In this document: positions 43,479 through 55,625 of the stretch, piece by piece
How the letters are laid out: each line of letters opens with the position of its first letter
How positions within the stretch are numbered: position 1 is the stretch's first letter
Assembly: GCA_949317995.1 (NCBI GenBank)
Contig: OX439044.1
Span: 11,875,141 to 11,939,140 of the forward strand
Reading direction: 5' to 3'
DNA: 64,000 bases
Source: Acholoe squamosa
Taxonomy: Eukaryota > Annelida > Polychaeta > Phyllodocida > Polynoidae
Notes under the pieces: model-generated
Told to the model about the DNA's origin: nothing
Database searches by the model: none
Seen by the model: only the letters and a program-made list of their open reading frames with translations
Position numbers and translations under genes: made by a program

Positions 43479-43788
43479 TTAACCCTACAAGGGCTGCTTA
43501 TGTTGGAGTGCATCATGCCCATTGGTCGTCATGATGCACCAATGAAGTGCTGACAAGTCTGCTCGCCAGCACTTCATTGGAGCACCATGTCGACCCTCCG
43601 GGGTCTATACTCAAACTCCCAGAGGGTTGGCATGATGCTCCAATGAAGTGCTGGCACTTCATTTTAGCATCATGCTGACCCTCCGGGAGGGTACCAACCC
43701 CATAGGGTCGGCTATGCATGAATGTAGCCACGGTGAGTTACTTGCCAGGGCTGCATTCATGCATCATGACAACTAATGGGCATGATTT
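43479..43788. mobile_element. CPE copy with three hairpin modules
   Basis: Left end TTAACCCTACAAGGGCTGC. The first module is GAAGTGCTGACAAG..CTCGCCAGCACTTC, the second a shortened GAAGTGCTGGCACTTC, the third GTAGCCACGGTGAG..CTTGCCAGGGCTGC with CATCATGACAAC. Palindromic linkers separate them. The right terminus is decayed. Confidence 0.88.
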
Positions 43789-44058
43789 TTCGGGAGAAGT
43801 GTTACAATTACTATAGCACACAGTTGACACGATCTTATTGAATTGGGGCCTGTAGGCACACATATCATAGACAGAACTAAATAAGTAGGTAGATTAGGGT
43901 CAACGAATGTTAAAACAGAAGAAAACTCAATTTTGCCAAAATGGCAGCTATAACCTTGTTGAACTGCGCCAACATGGTCCCTGGATATCCCTGGCGAGTA
44001 ACTCGCACCATGTCGACGATGAGAGGAGCCCCACTGAACCTAATGTGTCCACTGGTCA

Positions 44059-44486
44059 TTAACCCTTCTAGGGCCATTAATGCAGCATGCCCATTGGTCG
44101 TCATGACGCATGAGGGTTTCCCTAGCTTAAAAGGGTCTATTTCTCCTCTATCTCCTCAGATGTGTGTGGTGCACATATGCGCGGGCACCGGCACATTCCT
44201 CTGTGAAATTGTGTAATGTAGTTCTCGCCATGAATATGACCTTAGCTGTGAAAATGGCGTTAAACATCTATTACTCACTCACTCATGATGCATGAATACA
44301 GGCCTGGCGAGTTACTCGCCAGGGCTACATTCAAGCATTATTCCGAACCCATGGGGTTGATACAGCCATAGAGGGTTTGCATGATGCACCAATGAAGTGC
44401 TGGTGAGTAGACTCACCAGCACTTCATTGGTGAATCATGACATCCACGATGCACTGCTGCATCAGCATTGGCCCTTCAAGGATTAA
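44059..44486. mobile_element. CPE copy interrupted by a SINE
   Basis: Left end TTAACCCTTCTAGGGCC. The element breaks at 44113 inside CATGACGCATGA and resumes after the SINE with CATGATGCATGAATACAGGCCTGGCGAG..CTCGCCAGGGCTACATTC. A second hairpin, GAAGTGCTGGTGAG, loop TAGA, CTCACCAGCACTTC, is intact. The right end is GGCCCTTCAAGGATTAA. Confidence 0.9.
44114..44284 (+). mobile_element. TCAC-tailed SINE inside a CPE
   Basis: The 11-base flanks ATGACGCATGA (44103-44113) and ATGATGCATGA (44285-44295) are a target duplication with one change. Body: GGTTTCCCTAG, GTGTGTGGTGCACATATGCGCGGGCAC, GTGAAATTGTGTAATGTAG, TCTCGCCATGAATATGACC, TGGCGTTAAACATCTATTAC, tail (ACTC)n. No A or B box was seen, so the 5' head is not obviously tRNA. 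Confidence 0.94.
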
Positions 44487-45422
44487 AGGGATATTATACC
44501 CATTACATGTATCTGCGTCTTCCGATATATACCACCCTGGAATTTATCCTTCTAGATGTATGTACCAGGGGTGCTTTTGTCGGCCGCCCCTTTAAATGGC
44601 CGATTCACTATAGCTGTGAAATTCCTAACATCAGCATATATGAGATGGACGGCCCAATGCATTCATCAAATTTTCAGGCAGTGTACTAATGAATTGATTG
44701 ATACATTGCTTAATGCATCCAAAAACCCTGCCACTCGACATGACCATCCAGCAAACTATTCATGCAAATGTACACTTCTAAAACACTTAAACCGCTTGTG
44801 AAGTGAAGTTAGTTCCAAAGTTATGGACATTCCCTTTCAATTAAAATCTCCGAGAGCTTTATCTCTCAATTTGACGCCACCAACACCAATGTCATACATA
44901 AAATCCTCCTTCCTATGAAAGAAATAAGGGAAAAACTAGACGCTGGTTTAAGACCACTGAATCAGGCAGGGTCTTTGTTCTTGGCTGAGTTAACTAGTTA
45001 ATGTACAAATAATATAACTATAAAAATGGGATAATTCTCTTTTTGGCGTGGTTGTGATGGCATTCCAGGTACCTTGGTGGTACTAATTAGTCAGAAACAG
45101 ACTAATAATACACTATGTGAAATAGCTTATAGGTTAATGAGGACTGCCTGGATGCTGTATTAACCACTCAAGGGCAGCACAGCGCTGCAACCATTTAAGG
45201 GCAGGAGGGTCTTGCCAAAAGAAAATGGGGAAGAACCTGTTAAAACTTTTGAAGACAGAAACGTGAATGGCCTAACTCGTTTGCATTGTATTGACAAATG
45301 ATTTCATATTAGAATTTACGGAAAACACTTTTGGAGTAGTAAAAGTACGTACGTTTAATTAAAACGAGTTTATGAAAAATCATTGGAAATACAAAAATGT
45401 GCACGTTTCTTTTTGCAATGCC
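44487..45422. other. No gene seen
   Basis: Unique AT-rich sequence; the 73- and 81-codon frames at 44468-44801 show no domain features. Confidence 0.45.
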
Positions 45423-45543
45423 CTCCTGCTGATACAGGAGTGCATCATGCCCATTAGTCGTCATGATGCACCAGTCTACTGCTGGCGAGTCTGCTCACCA
45501 TTCACTTCATTGGACCATCATACCGACCCTCCAGGGTGGTATC
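45423..45543. mobile_element. CPE fragment
   Basis: TGCTGATACAGGAGTGCATCATGCCC, GTCGTCATGATGCACC, CTACTGCTGGCGAG..CTCACCATTCACTTCATTGG, ATCATACCGACCCTCC. Both outer ends are missing. Confidence 0.8.
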
Positions 45544-46724
45544 TTTCAGTTGCTTCCAGCAGGTGCCATTGTTGTATATGGAAACTACACCATTCACCCT
45601 TGTGGTATCCATCAATGGATGCTTTCCGTAACATCCTTAATCCACAGGATCCTTGGGCACCCCTTGAGATTATTTGAGTCTATAACTTACATTCAAAAGA
45701 GCCAAGAACCTTATTCCCATTCTGCATTAGACTTTATCGTTGAGCACCCTGTCTATGGAGAAGGTCGGGCAAGGGCAATTGCTACCTTCAGAATGAGAGA
45801 CTCGCAAACTACACAGGCCAGCGGAATACTCTGACCTTTCCCGACTATATATAAAAATGATAGATGAACTGTTTATTGGTTTGGATCTGAAGGATAAATG
45901 CATAGGTAGCTAAGGAAGAAAGAAATAATACTGTTCACTTAAAAGTCAAAGTGAGGTAATCTGTATTTAACTGATACGGAAATATGGAATAAATCACCAG
46001 TAAACCTTATTGGCCTGTATGAGTACCAGATCTTGAATGAATACCAGAATTAAATAACGCTCAGGGATATTGAAATTGTAAAATATACTTTAATCTAATG
46101 TTTTCATAAGTGCCGGTCTCGAACAAAGGCCTGGGGTATAGATTGTTTGAAATAAATTGATATCGTGGTGCTTACAAGCCAAATAGTTGTATTATATTAT
46201 GTTGTACACATTCAATAGTATAATATCAAAATCAGCCTGTTGTAGAAATCGAGATGCAAGAGTTAGATTCAAAATAACTGACATGTTATCAAGCATTGGC
46301 AATCAACATCTAGCTCTTTCTTGGAAAAACAATTGATCTAAATTTGTGGGATATAATCAGTGAACTCTATATTCAATATCCAACATCTATATATTGTGGT
46401 CTAACTCACCTTTTATGATATACCTGAAACTGCAATGCTAGATAATCATTACAAATTCATGTCTAGTTAGATGCAGATCTGAATGCAAATATGTCTAAAA
46501 TCCTATAGATTATTCATTGGTTTACTCATATGAATATAGGACTAGCACTTACACAACCCCAATCATTTGTTCTATAATCTATAAATACATGAAATTGTAT
46601 GGCTGGGCTTCTGATAGAATGGATGAAAAGATATTCAAATTGATCTAAACCTAGTTTTTCACAACTAGATGCAATAATATTTAGGTTCGTAAATATAAAT
46701 GTATCAGAAATGCACCGTAAATCC
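45544..46724. other. No confident gene
   Basis: A frame from the CPE runs open to 45834 (…GNYTIHPCGIHQWML…HPVYGEGRARAIATFRMRD…). Its composition is plausible, but no family is recognised and it starts within a transposon. The rest is AT-rich. Confidence 0.35.
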
Positions 46725-46925
46725 TTAAATACAAGACGCGGCTTATATACTGGGATTGCATCATCTGTGTCCTATAGGATTTGATCCAAATCCATGTGCG
46801 TCTTATACGCGAGGGTTTCTCATTGTAAATCTGCATTAAAGGACCAGAATTTGACCCCAGGTACATCCAATAAGATTTAGGGTAGATTAACCTAAAGACG
46901 AACGTTCCTGTACAGGTTTTCAATA
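46725..46925. repeat. GTATAAGCCGC-family repeat
   Basis: ACAAGACGCGGCTTATATACTGGG to GTGCGTCTTATACGCGAGGG, plus CCAGGTACATCCAATAAG; an imperfect inverted repeat. Confidence 0.65.
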
Positions 46926-48120
46926 AGGTGTTTATAATTGCTAATATCTCTGGAAGTTTTGGGTCTTCAGACTTCCAAAATACACTGAATGAAAAATAAT
47001 TGTTTGGGCTTTTATATCTGTTATATTTTGAAAATCACTTTATATGTGTTATGAATTCTAGTTTATCACCCTTACTACAAACATTCCATTTAGTTCAATT
47101 TCACCTTGAGATGACGACTTTGCACCTAGAGTTGACCATCAATATCCACCCTTTTGATAAAGCCCTTTTGATTAAAACATCGAATTAAGGATAAAACCAA
47201 TTCCTTTAATATATGTTGGGGCTCATGGAGCGTCTTATACAGTTTAAGCTCCTTATTCAAGAGGGCAGGTCAGTCGGTGCGGTTACTACCGGTAGGACCA
47301 GAGGTTGCTTCGATCTCTGGCCACTATGGGGTAATGGCAGCACTGATCGTCGCTGTCCCAGTCCCTACCTGGGACCGTGTAAGGAGTTCAGTTGGCTTCT
47401 GGCTATGGCCAGAGCAACACCTCTTGAGCACTGAGCTATATCCATAGCACCACTTGGAACCTATGCAAATACTAAATAACATGTGCTGGTTGGACTAACC
47501 CGAGCTAACTTGTCTGGTTTTGCTTGATATTGACATATCTTGAACTTAACCGAAGTTATATAAGAACTTGAACCATTACACATATATGAAATAAAATAGC
47601 ATCGTTAAAGATACTGCACCATAAAAAAAATATATGATTTAGAGTGGCTAAAATAAAATGAAAATTGGAACAATGGCATGCCCATTAATATCATAAATCT
47701 CATCAAAACAGAGGTGATAATGCTAACCCTGCATTTAAAAAGCTTTGTTTTAACTGTGCTTTAATCAATTTGAAATAAGCACTATAATAACCCAGCTCTT
47801 GATTTTATAATCATGCTCTCAGTATCACAAACTTACTCTACATACTACTAGTAGTAGGATTCAAGTAAAGGCTGAAATGTGTGTATTAGAACATCATCCA
47901 GGGAAATTTTGTATCCGAAACTTTTCTAAATATGAATCTTTGGGTGTAATGCTTTATTATAAATGGTATCTATTCAATGAAATGCATAAATAACTCAGTA
48001 AGGGGTGGTATGCTCAAGGTGAAATAGGTTCTAGTAAATAAGTCATATACAGAAAGTATTTAACATTTCTGCACTTTTCCTTATGCTATCATTTAGCGAA
48101 GATATTTATCTATGCCTAGT
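46926..48120. other. No gene seen; possible decayed tRNA-like piece
   Basis: AT-rich. At 47270-47460 the minus strand reads GGATATAGCTCAGTGCTCAAGAGG (A-box-like) and AGATCGAAGCAACCTCTGG (weak B box), too far apart for a tRNA; perhaps a decayed SINE. Confidence 0.35.
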
Positions 48121-48272
48121 GTAGGGGCCAGCTCTGGCTGTGAGTCCATGGCAGTATGCTATCTGTCCCCATTCCAGTTGCACCAGCCCCCAGGGGCTGG
48201 TCAGTCAGTGAACACTGCCCCCTTGTGTCATACCGATCCAGATGTAGGTGGAAGGTAGAGAATGTCAGGTCT

Positions 48273-48344
48273 GGGGATGTAGCTCAGTGGTAGAGCGCTC
48301 GCTTGCAAGTTGAGAGGTCGCAAGTTCGAAACCCGGTGTTTCCA
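48273..48344 (+). tRNA. tRNA-Ala-like gene, anticodon GCA, copy 1
   Basis: 72 nt. GGGGATG/TGTTTCC acceptor stem with G3-U70, the main alanine identity pair, though four of the seven pairs are G-U. D arm GCTC..GAGC. Anticodon arm CTCGC-TTGCAAG-TTGAG with one mismatch, giving GCA at 34-36 (a cysteine anticodon). Variable AGGTC. T arm GCAAG-TTCGAAA-CCCGG, poorly paired. TTTT at 48351, seven bases after the end, fits a Pol III terminator. It looks derived from tRNA-Ala(UGC); probably a pseudogene or part of a tRNA-derived repeat. Confidence 0.55.
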
Positions 48345-48688
48345 AGTACGTTTTCGCCAACCTCGTCATTGGTGGAAACACCGGGTTTCCCTGCCCGTGT
48401 AAGGGGGGGGGGCTACGGAACTCGGTGGCTGGGCCGGTATGACACAGTTAACGCTTCAACCTACTAGGGGTAAACTAGTCACCTGCTGGAGGTTGGGTTG
48501 GAGGAGTAGGGTTGGCTGAAGCTGGTGGGGAGGAGTGTAGGGGCCAGCTCTGGCTGTGAGACCATGGCGGTATGCTATCTGTCCCCGTTCCGGTTGCACC
48601 AGCCCCCAGGGGCTGGTCAGTCAGTGAACACTGCCCCCTTATGTCATACCGATCCAGATGTAGGTGGAAGGTAGAGAATGTCAGGTCT

Positions 48689-48760
48689 GGGGATGTAGCT
48701 CAATGGTAGAGTGCTCGCTTGCAAGTTAAGAGGTCCCGGGTTCGAAACCCGGTGTTTCCA
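48689..48760 (+). tRNA. tRNA-Ala-like gene, anticodon GCA, copy 2
   Basis: Same layout as the copy 416 bp upstream, but with a perfect T arm (CCGGG-TTCGAAA-CCCGG) and intact B box. The anticodon stem is worse (CTCGC/TTAAG) and the D arm is GCTC..GAGT. G3-U70 is retained. The loop is TTGCAAG, so anticodon GCA by position. TTTT follows at 48767. It is the better candidate of the two for transcription. Confidence 0.55.
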
Positions 48761-48790
48761 AGTATGTTTTCGCCGACCTCTACACTAGAG

Positions 48791-51191
48791 TCAATATGTT
48801 GTATATGTGAGCACTTGTCATCATCAAATTATCGAACCAAAGTTGGAGAATTCTGATGAAATGACCAGCTGGTCATGATAAAAACCATTCAAACATGGGA
48901 ACTTCAGTGTAACACCATACAATGACAATTACTTCATATATTCCAGGACATCATTCTATAGGGTATTATAACACTTCTATTTCAATAATAATAGGGTTTC
49001 AGACCAATGCACTACATGTGAAAGTGAGAAAAACAACCTGACAGGTGGTCAACTCTAGGTGTATAGCCAAGCAAAAAGGGTCCCCCAGGGAAAAAGTCAA
49101 TTTTTAAATTCAGGCCATGAACTTTCCAATGATATATTACATGAGAAAATATATCTGCTAGTTTCAGAGTTACGGTTCTATTAACTTAGATAGTTACCGA
49201 CCTATTCAAATCCCAAATAAGGTCTACCTTGTATATTTCATGAGATATATCAGATGATATGTATAATTAGGCATAATTCTGCAAATAAGGGAAATTGTCA
49301 TATTCTTCACATTCTTTTTCTCATAAAATTTGATCTGATTATCAGATTTTTACCATCTTTTCAACACATCGATCCTTGTGGGTGTGGCTACCAATAGGCT
49401 TTTTTGATTCCTCAATTTTGAGTGAAAATAATGTTTCCATGGCAACCAATATCAACAAGAGCACTGATTTCTGCCCTCAAATGCCCAAAAACGTTCTATT
49501 TACATTCCAAATTTGGAAGGTTTTCCTTAAAAATGGGAATTTCCCTTTAGGACGATTGTAATCTACATAAAAAAGTAGTATATAACTATTTTTGGTATAT
49601 TTTCCCCCTTTTAGGCCATAGTGGTGTCCCCCTGGTGGCCAGAATTGGTACTAATCCCCCTCGGACTGTCCTTTTAACTTGCCTCCTCACGACTATGTGG
49701 TCGTCTTTAGGTTAATCTACCCAAGCCTCTTGTCTCCAATACGCGAGGGGAGTCCTATACATGAGGATTAACGATAATTATGTTAAGATATGTATAATTA
49801 CTATTAATCGGTGAGTTATTGCCCTACAATCTATCATGGCATTATTCTAGATGTACCTCAAGATAGCATACAGAAGGAGTAGGCTTATGATAAAATTATC
49901 ATCATTACACATGTAGTTTGATGTACTAATCCATCAATATTCCCGAGAAAAATAAATCATAATTATCCAATTGGTCTGCCAAATGTAGTCCTTAGTATTA
50001 GTAAAGTGCACATTAAATCATGTTTAGGCATTTCTAACAAATCTGACATGCTTCCGTGTACACACTCACAGAATCGCTATGTACTTCTGAATATTGCAAG
50101 CGACGCATGTGCTAATTGCATACCTGTCGACCCATTTTGATTGTATACATATGGTTGTGGCTGACATTTTGACAAAATTGAGTTTTCTTTTGCTTTAGCA
50201 TCTATTGACCCGTATAGATCTACCTACTATGTCTGAGATGGGTGGCTTCAGGGCCCAGTGTAATAAGGTTGTGTCAACAGCATGCTAAGAAATTATTACA
50301 TTCTAAACATTTATTTGTGTCATCCTATATACTTCAGTTTTTATAACCCCCCCCCCCCCCCCCGAACAGGTACATGATGAGATAGGAGGTCAAACCTATC
50401 CTTATACACCGTACAACCCTTCATGGCTTGGTAGACATGGGGTATGTAGTTTTATTTAGGTTAATATTTCAATTGTTATTACGACCTAGTGGCAAATAGA
50501 GTCAGTGTAGTGAGTGGCATAACAGGTGACTTTGATAACTAAGAGGTTGATATACCGGTACGATATTTACAATATTTTTCATGATTTTGAAGGGATTTTA
50601 TTAGGATTTTGGCATAAGGATTCGTAATAATTACCATGATTGGTACCCCAGGTTGGCATCCCTGGTAATGGATGTCCACCTCTTTTGGCCCCATATGTTG
50701 GGCTCGTCATTTTCCCAGAGCAACTGATAAATTTTCATGCCATATATACCGGTAGCAGGGGTATTTAGAGGCAGGATTAGTCAAGAACGAAATGAGTCGT
50801 CATCTGATCTCCTACTCAATGGTCAAAGTTATACCCAATTCATGAACAACATGTTGGATCCCGAAAGGGATACAGCTTATCTAGGTAGAGAAAGAAGATG
50901 AACTCCTTCAGTTCTCAAAGATGCCAACCCTCAGACGAATCTCTGCACCTCTCGTGGCCATGGGAGCCGGGCGCATACGGCCTGACACCTAGTGGCGGAT
51001 CTACAAACTAAAGTATTGTTATCCAAGTGCTGTTGTTGATTCCACTTCATCATGATTGGCGCGCTTTGTATGAGAGGTTGAACATTCTGATATTAGGGTT
51101 GATTCACCTAAAGACGTCCACATACCTAGAGGCGTCCACACCACAATTGAAGTGAGCATACAGTGGCTGGTCTCTGCTTCCTAGATCAACT
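48791..51191. other. No gene seen
   Basis: A long AT-rich, repeat-poor stretch with a poly-C run at 50347-50362. Isolated family fragments occur near 49735-49770 (TACGCGAGGGGAGTCCTATAC). No exon was recognised. Confidence 0.5.
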
Positions 51192-51350
51192 ACCGTAGAA
51201 GCCTGCATATAAGCCGCACCCTCAGTTCAGGGCATTACTATAGGCTATATAAGTAAAACCCCGCCTATAAGCCGCACCTTGAGTTTCTAGGGATGGTTTA
51301 AGCCGCATTAGGGGCCTGAAATAGTCTATAAATCACGCCTTATATACGGG
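51192..51350. repeat. GTATAAGCCGC-family repeat, compact copy
   Basis: TACCGTAGAAGCCTGCATATAAGCCGCACCCTCAG at the left; TATAAGCCGCACCTTGAG and AATCACGCCTTATATACGGGGTAAATCG at the right. The ends are inverted (TACCGTA../..GGGGTAA). Confidence 0.75.
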
Positions 51351-51900
51351 GTAAATCGTTAATGAGTCAATCAGCTGTTGATCCAGCAGCAAACGCCATA
51401 TCAGTGGCAATTAAGTTGAGTTGACATTTCAAGTTATGTGGACGTCTTTAGGTTAACCTACCCTATAGATGTACTTAGTGGGATTACTGTATGCTCAAAT
51501 TCTCATTATATTGGATTATATATGCCTTTCTGAAATGTATGACTGATATCACCCCCCCCCCCTCCGCGCACCAACCATTCTGAAAAAGCCGGACCTGCAG
51601 ATCTATTATGTCACCACACAGTACCCATAACAGCAAGGCCAGCGCCACACACTAATTGTTCACATATTCATCAATGCCTCACTCATTTCTATTATCAGAA
51701 GTTGGCGACCCTGAATCATTTCTTTTATATTATGATAAGAAAGAAAACGCAGTATAGCAAACATGCTACCTTGAAAAAGAAATCCACCTTTCTAGGCTGC
51801 AATCGTTCAAGTGAATATTGAGAAAATGACGATAATTTTCAGAAATCAGTAAAAGGTGTAAGTAATTCCCCCCAGCTATTGTCCTATATCCATTTTCATG

Positions 51901-52098
51901 GCGGGCCTCCCTAGCCCACTTAAAAGGGTCTATTTCTCCTCTGTTCTATCCCCTCAGGATGTGTGTGGTGCACATATGCGCGAGCACTGACACATTCCTC
52001 TGTGAAATTGTGTAATGTTCTCGCCATGAATATGACCTTAGCTGTCGAAATGGCGTTAAACATCTATTACTCACTCACTCACTCACTCACTTACTCAC
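51901..52098 (+). mobile_element. TCAC-tailed SINE, complete
   Basis: Flanked by a perfect 12-bp duplication TCCATTTTCATG (51889-51900 and 52099-52110). Head GCGGGCCTCCCTAGCCCACTTAAAAGGGTC, body as in other copies, tail about eight ACTC units. This copy defines the family's length, ~198 bp with tail. Confidence 0.96.
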
Positions 52099-52110
52099 TC
52101 CATTTTCATG

Positions 52111-53289
52111 ACAAATGGGCACAGTGTATTATTCAAACAATATGCGGTCCTTAAAGGGTTAAGTCAGTGGCTGTAAAATTCTTTAATTGGTCACCTTTGA
52201 ACTTTTAAGCCTCCAGAATTTTCATATTGATGTCGACTATTGCCTGTAATTCTTACGGACAACGGTTTTAAATCTAGGATAGCACGACATACGACACTAA
52301 CTGAGATTGATTCCAATGTTCATCGCTAGGGGTCAGGTGTACATAAACCACATACTAGTCTATCTGACATCTTGTCCAGTTTATTCACGTGAGAATTACG
52401 GTACTTTTGAAATACGACTTCCACTCCTTGGATGTCTATCTTCACTTATATTGAATTTCTGAAGAAAAGTCGTTAGAATAAGGTGACCCGAGTGATATAA
52501 TAAAAAGACAAAATTGTCAAGCTACACCGCGTGGCATAATTAAAGGTTGGTGGAAATCAATCAAAACTGAGCCTGATTTCACTAGTTGGACTCCAAGTCG
52601 CATTTCACGAGGCAAAGCCAAGCGAATTCGAAGGTCCATGCAATAGGTATAGATTGATTTGATTTGTGTAATTCATATCTGTTAGCGGTCAGCAATTCAG
52701 GGCTTTGTACAAGGCATTAAAACCACGTTTGCTAGAAGAATATGAACCCTATTACACTCTTGCCAGAGTTGTGCTATTGATTACCATACAAGGCTATTTA
52801 TACTTTTATTTCATTCAGAAAGATATGCCCCATTTTCATATGCGCTCTCATCAATTACTTGCCAAGCTGTTGTTTTCCACGCCCTACGTAGAATAATAAC
52901 TATCTTTCTGCCAGTAATATATCACTCTGGCAATATCCAAGTTTACAATAAGCAGCAGGGGCCCGATGTATGCAGATCAAAAAGTGGTGAAATATATTGT
53001 GAGGAATATGCATCTGGACTGATTTAGATAAAAAAAAAAAAACAAGACATTATTACTCTTTTTCTGATATAATCTATTTCCCAGTCTTACCAATAAAGCT
53101 ATGACAGATAGTGCATGGTGGTGGTGATATACTGTATGGATATTGAAAGCACTGATTGGTTATAACTATAGGCCAGAACACATCGTGGTGTACTAGTATA
53201 AAACATTAAGATCTAGTAGTTAATTAAACTCCCTTTGATGTATGGTTACTGTGTATTTCTCGCGCAATCTTCTATATGGAATGTGTTCT
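52111..53289. other. No gene seen
   Basis: A CPE right-end fragment, CGGTCCTTAAAGGGTTAA, is at 52144-52161. The rest is AT-rich. A 63-codon frame at 52705-52896 (lysine/tyrosine/leucine-rich) has no recognised homologue. Confidence 0.45.
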
Positions 53290-54515
53290 CTCTGTTGATC
53301 ATTCCATGTTCTTCATTTTATCTTCCTATACTGCCTTATTCTGAGCACCTCCTTTCTTTACTGCCTTTCTCAGCACCTTCCTTACTGCCATCCTTAGCAC
53401 CTCCTTTCTTTACTGCCTTTTTCAGCACCTTTTTCCTTACTGCCATCCTTAACTCCTTCTTCCTTTACTGCCTTTCTTGGGATTTTCTTTCCAGAATTCT
53501 TCTTCCATCTTGTATTACACCTTTCTATATTACTTGTAATGCACCTTTCTATATATCCCTGGTTACATATTTCTCTACTGCCTCTGCCTCTAGATCACTC
53601 TGTATCAGTCTCTACATAAGGCGGTGTGGGTTTCTCTCGATCTGTCGATCTGGCAGTTTGTATACCAGACTCGATCTTTTTCTGTCTGTTTGTCAAACTC
53701 TCATCTGTTTGTCTGTCTGTCTGTCTATCTCTCTGTCTCTGTCTGTCTGTATGTCTCTCTCTCTCTCTCTCCCTTTCGCTCGCTTGCTGCCCCCTTCCTT
53801 TTCCCCAGGCTTACTCATTCCCTTTATTTTCATCCTTTTGGTTGCTTGCTGACTTGCCTGCCTACTCCTTTATTCTGTTGCTCACTGAGTGCCCTCTCAT
53901 TTATTCGCTATCTAATCACTCACTCAACCACTACTCACTCACTTGCTCACTCACATGCAACATGCTAACTTGTCCACTCACTTGCTGCTACTTGCGCGCT
54001 CCCTCGCGCACTCCCTACTGACTCACTCATTTGCTCACTCACTACTCACTTGTTCACTTACTCAGGCACTTGATACTCAGTCACTCAACTCTCACACTCT
54101 CCCTTTGTCATTCAACCTTCCATTCAATCACTCCTGCACATCCTCACTCACTTCCTCTGGCCTCACTCTGTCACCTACTGGCTCGCTCACTCACTCACTC
54201 ACTTTTGCCTACACACTCACTCATTTACTGACTCACTGACTCACTCACTCATTCATTCAACGTCCTGCTCACTCACTAACCCATGAATTCTTTCATCGAT
54301 TCCCTCGCTCGCTTATTTCCTCAGTCGCTCAGTCACTATCATATTCACTCACTCACTCACTCTCTCCTGCTCACTCACCAACTCATTTGCTCATTCATTC
54401 CCTCATTCATTTATTTCCTCACTCACTCAGTATTTAACTCATTCATGCCTTCACTAAACTGTAATACTTTCTCATTAATTTACTTACTGACCCATTCACT
54501 CATCCAAACAGTAGG
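53290..54515. repeat. Pyrimidine-rich and (ACTC)n-like low complexity
   Basis: Begins with ~60-bp imperfect tandem units (CAGCACCTCCTTTCTTTACTGCC, 53340-53480), then TCTG/CT runs (53690-53775), then degenerate ACTC/TCAC repeats (53895-54510). The serine/leucine/histidine-rich frames here (up to 205 codons) are artefacts of these repeats. Confidence 0.9.
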
Positions 54516-55140
54516 TCCTGTGCGATGATTAACATTATAATCATACATTTTTAACTCCATACACTCAACATTGATAAAAGCACAGTGTGCCCCAGATAGA
54601 GCGTGTAGATTAAGATATTTTTAACATGGTTTAATTAGTACATGTAATTAATTAATCAAAGGGGATATAGGGAATCTAAGGATTATTAGTAGTAGGTGTT
54701 AGGTCCCATACTGCCGACTAAAACTGCTGTAGATTCATTTGGCTGTAGGTATCTCCGGTTTCACATGATCTACAGGTCGGCGCTAATTAATGAAATACCA
54801 TTAATTTCCCTGAGGTATAATTATTATTCATCACTATGTGAATATGGAGTCACCCAAAAATATTTTACATTATATTAGCCTTTACAAATGAATGGGCATA
54901 GGTGGAAAGGGGAAGGTTGGGGGGGGGGATTCATACACTGCACCCTATCAAATACATTGAACTAGGATTGCCGGTATCAGGTGCAGGATATTTTTTATTG
55001 TAGTTAATGGTGCAAAATCAACTTGTAGTCATATGCTATCTGAAAGAAGATGACCTATGGTGGTCGACTTTAGGTACAACATCTGATACAGCTAGAAATG
55101 ATTTACTTCTAATATAGAGCAGAAATATTGCTTTACCTAA
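54516..55140. other. No gene seen
   Basis: AT-rich unique DNA with a G-run at 54918-54927. Confidence 0.5.
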
Positions 55141-55442
55141 CCTTTTGGGGACCGCATAGTGGTTTAATTTTATTGTTTCCCATTATATTCGCCTTTCTGA
55201 GACATGGATGCAGCCCTGTCAAATAGAGCCCAAGTCTGCATTCATGAATCATGCCAACCCTTAGGAGTGCATGGGGTCTATGGCATCGGTATACATGTTT
55301 TTTTGTACTGAATACAGCACTGGCGAGTTACTCACCCTAGCTGCATTATTGCATCACACAAACAATGCTGTAACTCACGAATGCAGGAGTGCATCATGCC
55401 CACTTGTGCATCATGTTTACACCCTGAGCCACCATTTCATGT
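55141..55442. mobile_element. CPE, decayed; host of a SINE
   Basis: TAACCTTTTGGGGACCGC start; GGATGCAGCCCTGTC..GTCTGCATTCATGAATCATGCC, CAGCACTGGCGAGTTACTCACCCTAGCTGC and GGAGTGCATCATGCCC pieces. The TCAC-tailed SINE at 55443 sits within it; CATGTCGACCCTCC resumes after it at 55631. Confidence 0.75.
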
Positions 55443-55625
55443 GTCGGGCTTCCCTAGCCCACTTAAAAGGGTCTATTTCTCCTCTTTCCTATCCCCTCGG
55501 GATGTGTTTGGTGCACATATGCGCGGGCACTGACACATTCCCCTGTGAAATTGTGTAATGTAGATCTCGTCATGAATATGACCTCAGCTGTTGAAATGGC
55601 GTTAAACATCTATTACTCACTCACT
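55443..55625 (+). mobile_element. TCAC-tailed SINE, complete
   Basis: CGGGCTTCCCTAGCCCACTTAAAAGGGTC to GGCGTTAAACATCTATTACTCACTCA. The 11-base flanks CCATTTCATGT (55432-55442) and CCATGTCATGT (55626-55636) are a target duplication with one change. Confidence 0.93.

Larger units (their letters stand above)
48121..48790. repeat. 416-bp tandem duplication carrying tRNA-like genes
   Basis: The block beginning GTAGGGGCCAGCTCTGGCTGTGAG at 48121 recurs at 48537 with few differences (for example CATTCCAG/CGTTCCGG, CCCTTGTG/CCCTTATG). Each copy ends with a tRNA-like gene. Between them lies TGGAAACACCGGGTT (48374-48388), the exact inverse of the first tRNA's 3' end, so that end can fold into a hairpin. 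Confidence 0.95.

Noticed and set aside
45463-45834. 123-codon frame with plausible composition
   Set aside because: Begins inside a CPE and matches no family I know; kept only as a note.
47270-47460. Minus-strand tRNA gene
   Set aside because: A-box-like and B-box-like words are too far apart and no cloverleaf forms.
53235-54528. 205-codon and other serine/leucine/histidine frames
   Set aside because: Derived from pyrimidine-rich and ACTC repeats.
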